A stretch of 64,000 nucleotides of DNA from Opisthocomus hoazin (lineage: Eukaryota > Chordata > Aves > Opisthocomiformes > Opisthocomidae): the NCBI RefSeq assembly GCF_030867145.1, contig NC_134415.1:16904417-16968416 (forward strand), read 5' to 3'. How positions within the stretch are numbered: the stretch's first letter is position 1; each line of letters opens with the position of its first letter. Shown piece after piece: positions 62,679 to 64,000 of the stretch. Under the pieces are notes generated by a model. The model had not been told where the DNA came from, searched no databases, and saw only the letters and a list, made by a program, of their open reading frames with translations. The position numbers and the translations under genes are program-made.

Positions 62679-64000
62679 TATTAGGTCACGTAGTTCCCAC
62701 ACGCGGCCCCCGGACCAGTACAGGTTTGTTTCCAATGGTACATTTTTGGTGCTTTCCAGAAGGGGTCAGTGCAGGTCAGTGTTCACTTTGCATCCAACTG
62801 CTTGCTTCCCTTCCCCCTTCTTGAAAAATTAGGAAACCTGGATATGGTGACAAGTAGGTTGTGAAATGTCTAGTATTTTTATTATAGCTTGTAATTTGAT
62901 GTTGGGTGATCAAAAGCAGAAGAAACATGTTCAAGTCCGACTATTGATCATCCAAGATTTTAAATGAGGAAATTTAGTGAGATCTTCAAAATGACTTATT
63001 AGCTATGTATGTATATTAAATGCTACAGATCCTGAGAACTGTACTGGCAACACTTGGCTGTAGCGAGAAAGACACAGATTCCCAGGTTTATCCTCTTGGG
63101 TCGTCCATACTTAGAAAGAGCATATTACAGTAATGTTTTATAGTTACATAAAAAAATGTCCGGATAATTCAAATGAAATTTCTGATTGTAAAAAACAAAA
63201 GTGACAAAAACCCTCTTAAGTCTGAGTAAGGGAGGAGAATAACAATCATGTTTCACCAAAAATGCAGTTCGTCTGACTCAACCACTGTGATACAGAAACC
63301 TTTCTGAAGATTGTCTGGTGCCACGGGTCTGTTAGGGTGTGGAGGCTCCTGCAGGGTCCGTTTCGCATGTGTGAATCCGGTGTCCTGGTCGAGAGCGGCC
63401 ACGTGCTCATCAGCAGGAGAGGCCTGCCCGTTCCACATGACAACAGCTTACCCTACATGTCTGTGGCCATGAAGAAGTGACAACCAGCTGCTGAAATGGA
63501 TTTTAGAGGAAGTAGGAGAATGATACTGGGACAGAAATTAATAATTTGAAGTGCAGAGGGGGATGAAAAGGTGGATGGAGATGGTAAGAAAGAAATGCTG
63601 CAAAGAGAGCAGGGAGAGATGGCACTCTAGTAGGAGAACGAGCGACTCACTTGAAAATAACTTGTTTATGTTTTTAAAGTTTTCTTGTTCTCCCAGTGGA
63701 TATGGTTATTTTTCAAAGTAAAATAACCAAGTAATAATTTCATTACATTTCCTTCCAAGATTTCGAGCGAAGTGTAAACAAGAAAAATCCAGTGGGAAAA
63801 TTAACCTAACTTCCTTCTTCAAGAGCGCTTCAGTTCTGTTTCTGCCCCCGCCCCTCTCCTTATACATATTCACTGCTGCTGTTCTTATACCCAGTATCTG
63901 TGGCATTGCTGACACCGACTGAAATACCTCAGGGATGGCATTTGTCAGAGGGAGAAACTTTCAGGATTACTTAAAATCACTTCTGATACAGAGATGATAA

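Larger units (their letters stand above)
59790..64000. other. Non-coding DNA upstream of MRPS18A
   Basis: No open stretch above about 130 codons and no recognisable exon. It contains (TTG)6 and two short tandem duplications near 62.5-62.7 kb. In mammals VEGFA lies farther along in this direction; no VEGFA exon is visible here. Confidence 0.7.

Noticed and set aside
59790-64000. A gene diverging from the MRPS18A promoter
   Set aside because: Open stretches are short, no donor-acceptor chain gives a conserved protein, and CpG richness ends soon after 59790. A non-coding transcript cannot be excluded without RNA data.

Overview
This is vertebrate nuclear DNA, almost certainly from a bird. The genes are split into many exons with GT-AG introns. 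The young repeats are CR1 LINEs with the avian 3' tail (tandem ATTCTGTG octamers), and mammalian Alu or L1 repeats are absent. The species cannot be fixed from the sequence. Two protein-coding genes can be reconstructed with confidence, both from my memory of the human proteins and from intron phases that fit. They are RSPH9 (motile-cilium radial spoke head) on the + strand and MRPS18A (mitochondrial ribosomal protein, also called mL66) on the - strand. They are convergent, and their coding regions end about 1.9 kb apart. The same neighbour pair lies on human 6p21.1 next to VEGFA, so this is conserved local gene order.

Layout. 1-12174: upstream non-coding DNA with an old MIR-type SINE and one weak candidate exon. 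12175-12889: a 5'-truncated CR1 that abuts the RSPH9 promoter. 12890-13720: a CpG island with two full RFX X-box matches just upstream of the RSPH9 start. 13175-32185: RSPH9, five coding exons, 275 codons, with a 16.8-kb fourth intron that holds an ancient CR1/L3-like relic and other old repeats. 32186-34112: the shared 3' interval, with a poly(A) signal for each gene. 34113-59691: MRPS18A, six coding exons, 190 codons. Its introns hold a diverged CR1, a head-to-tail pair of long CR1 copies and a short inverted CR1. 59500-59790: the GC-rich MRPS18A promoter, with YY1-type motifs on and upstream of the start codon. 59790-64000: non-coding DNA leading away from MRPS18A.

The two genes have unrelated jobs: ciliary beating, and translation inside mitochondria. 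Their proximity is conserved linkage rather than an operon-like unit. I found no prokaryote-style system, no CRISPR array, no intact retrovirus and no clearly novel protein-coding gene. The most useful second looks are the RFX site pair, the tandem CR1 junction, the inverted CR1 pairs that bracket MRPS18A exons, the overlapping upstream ORF in MRPS18A, and two orphan exon-like segments.
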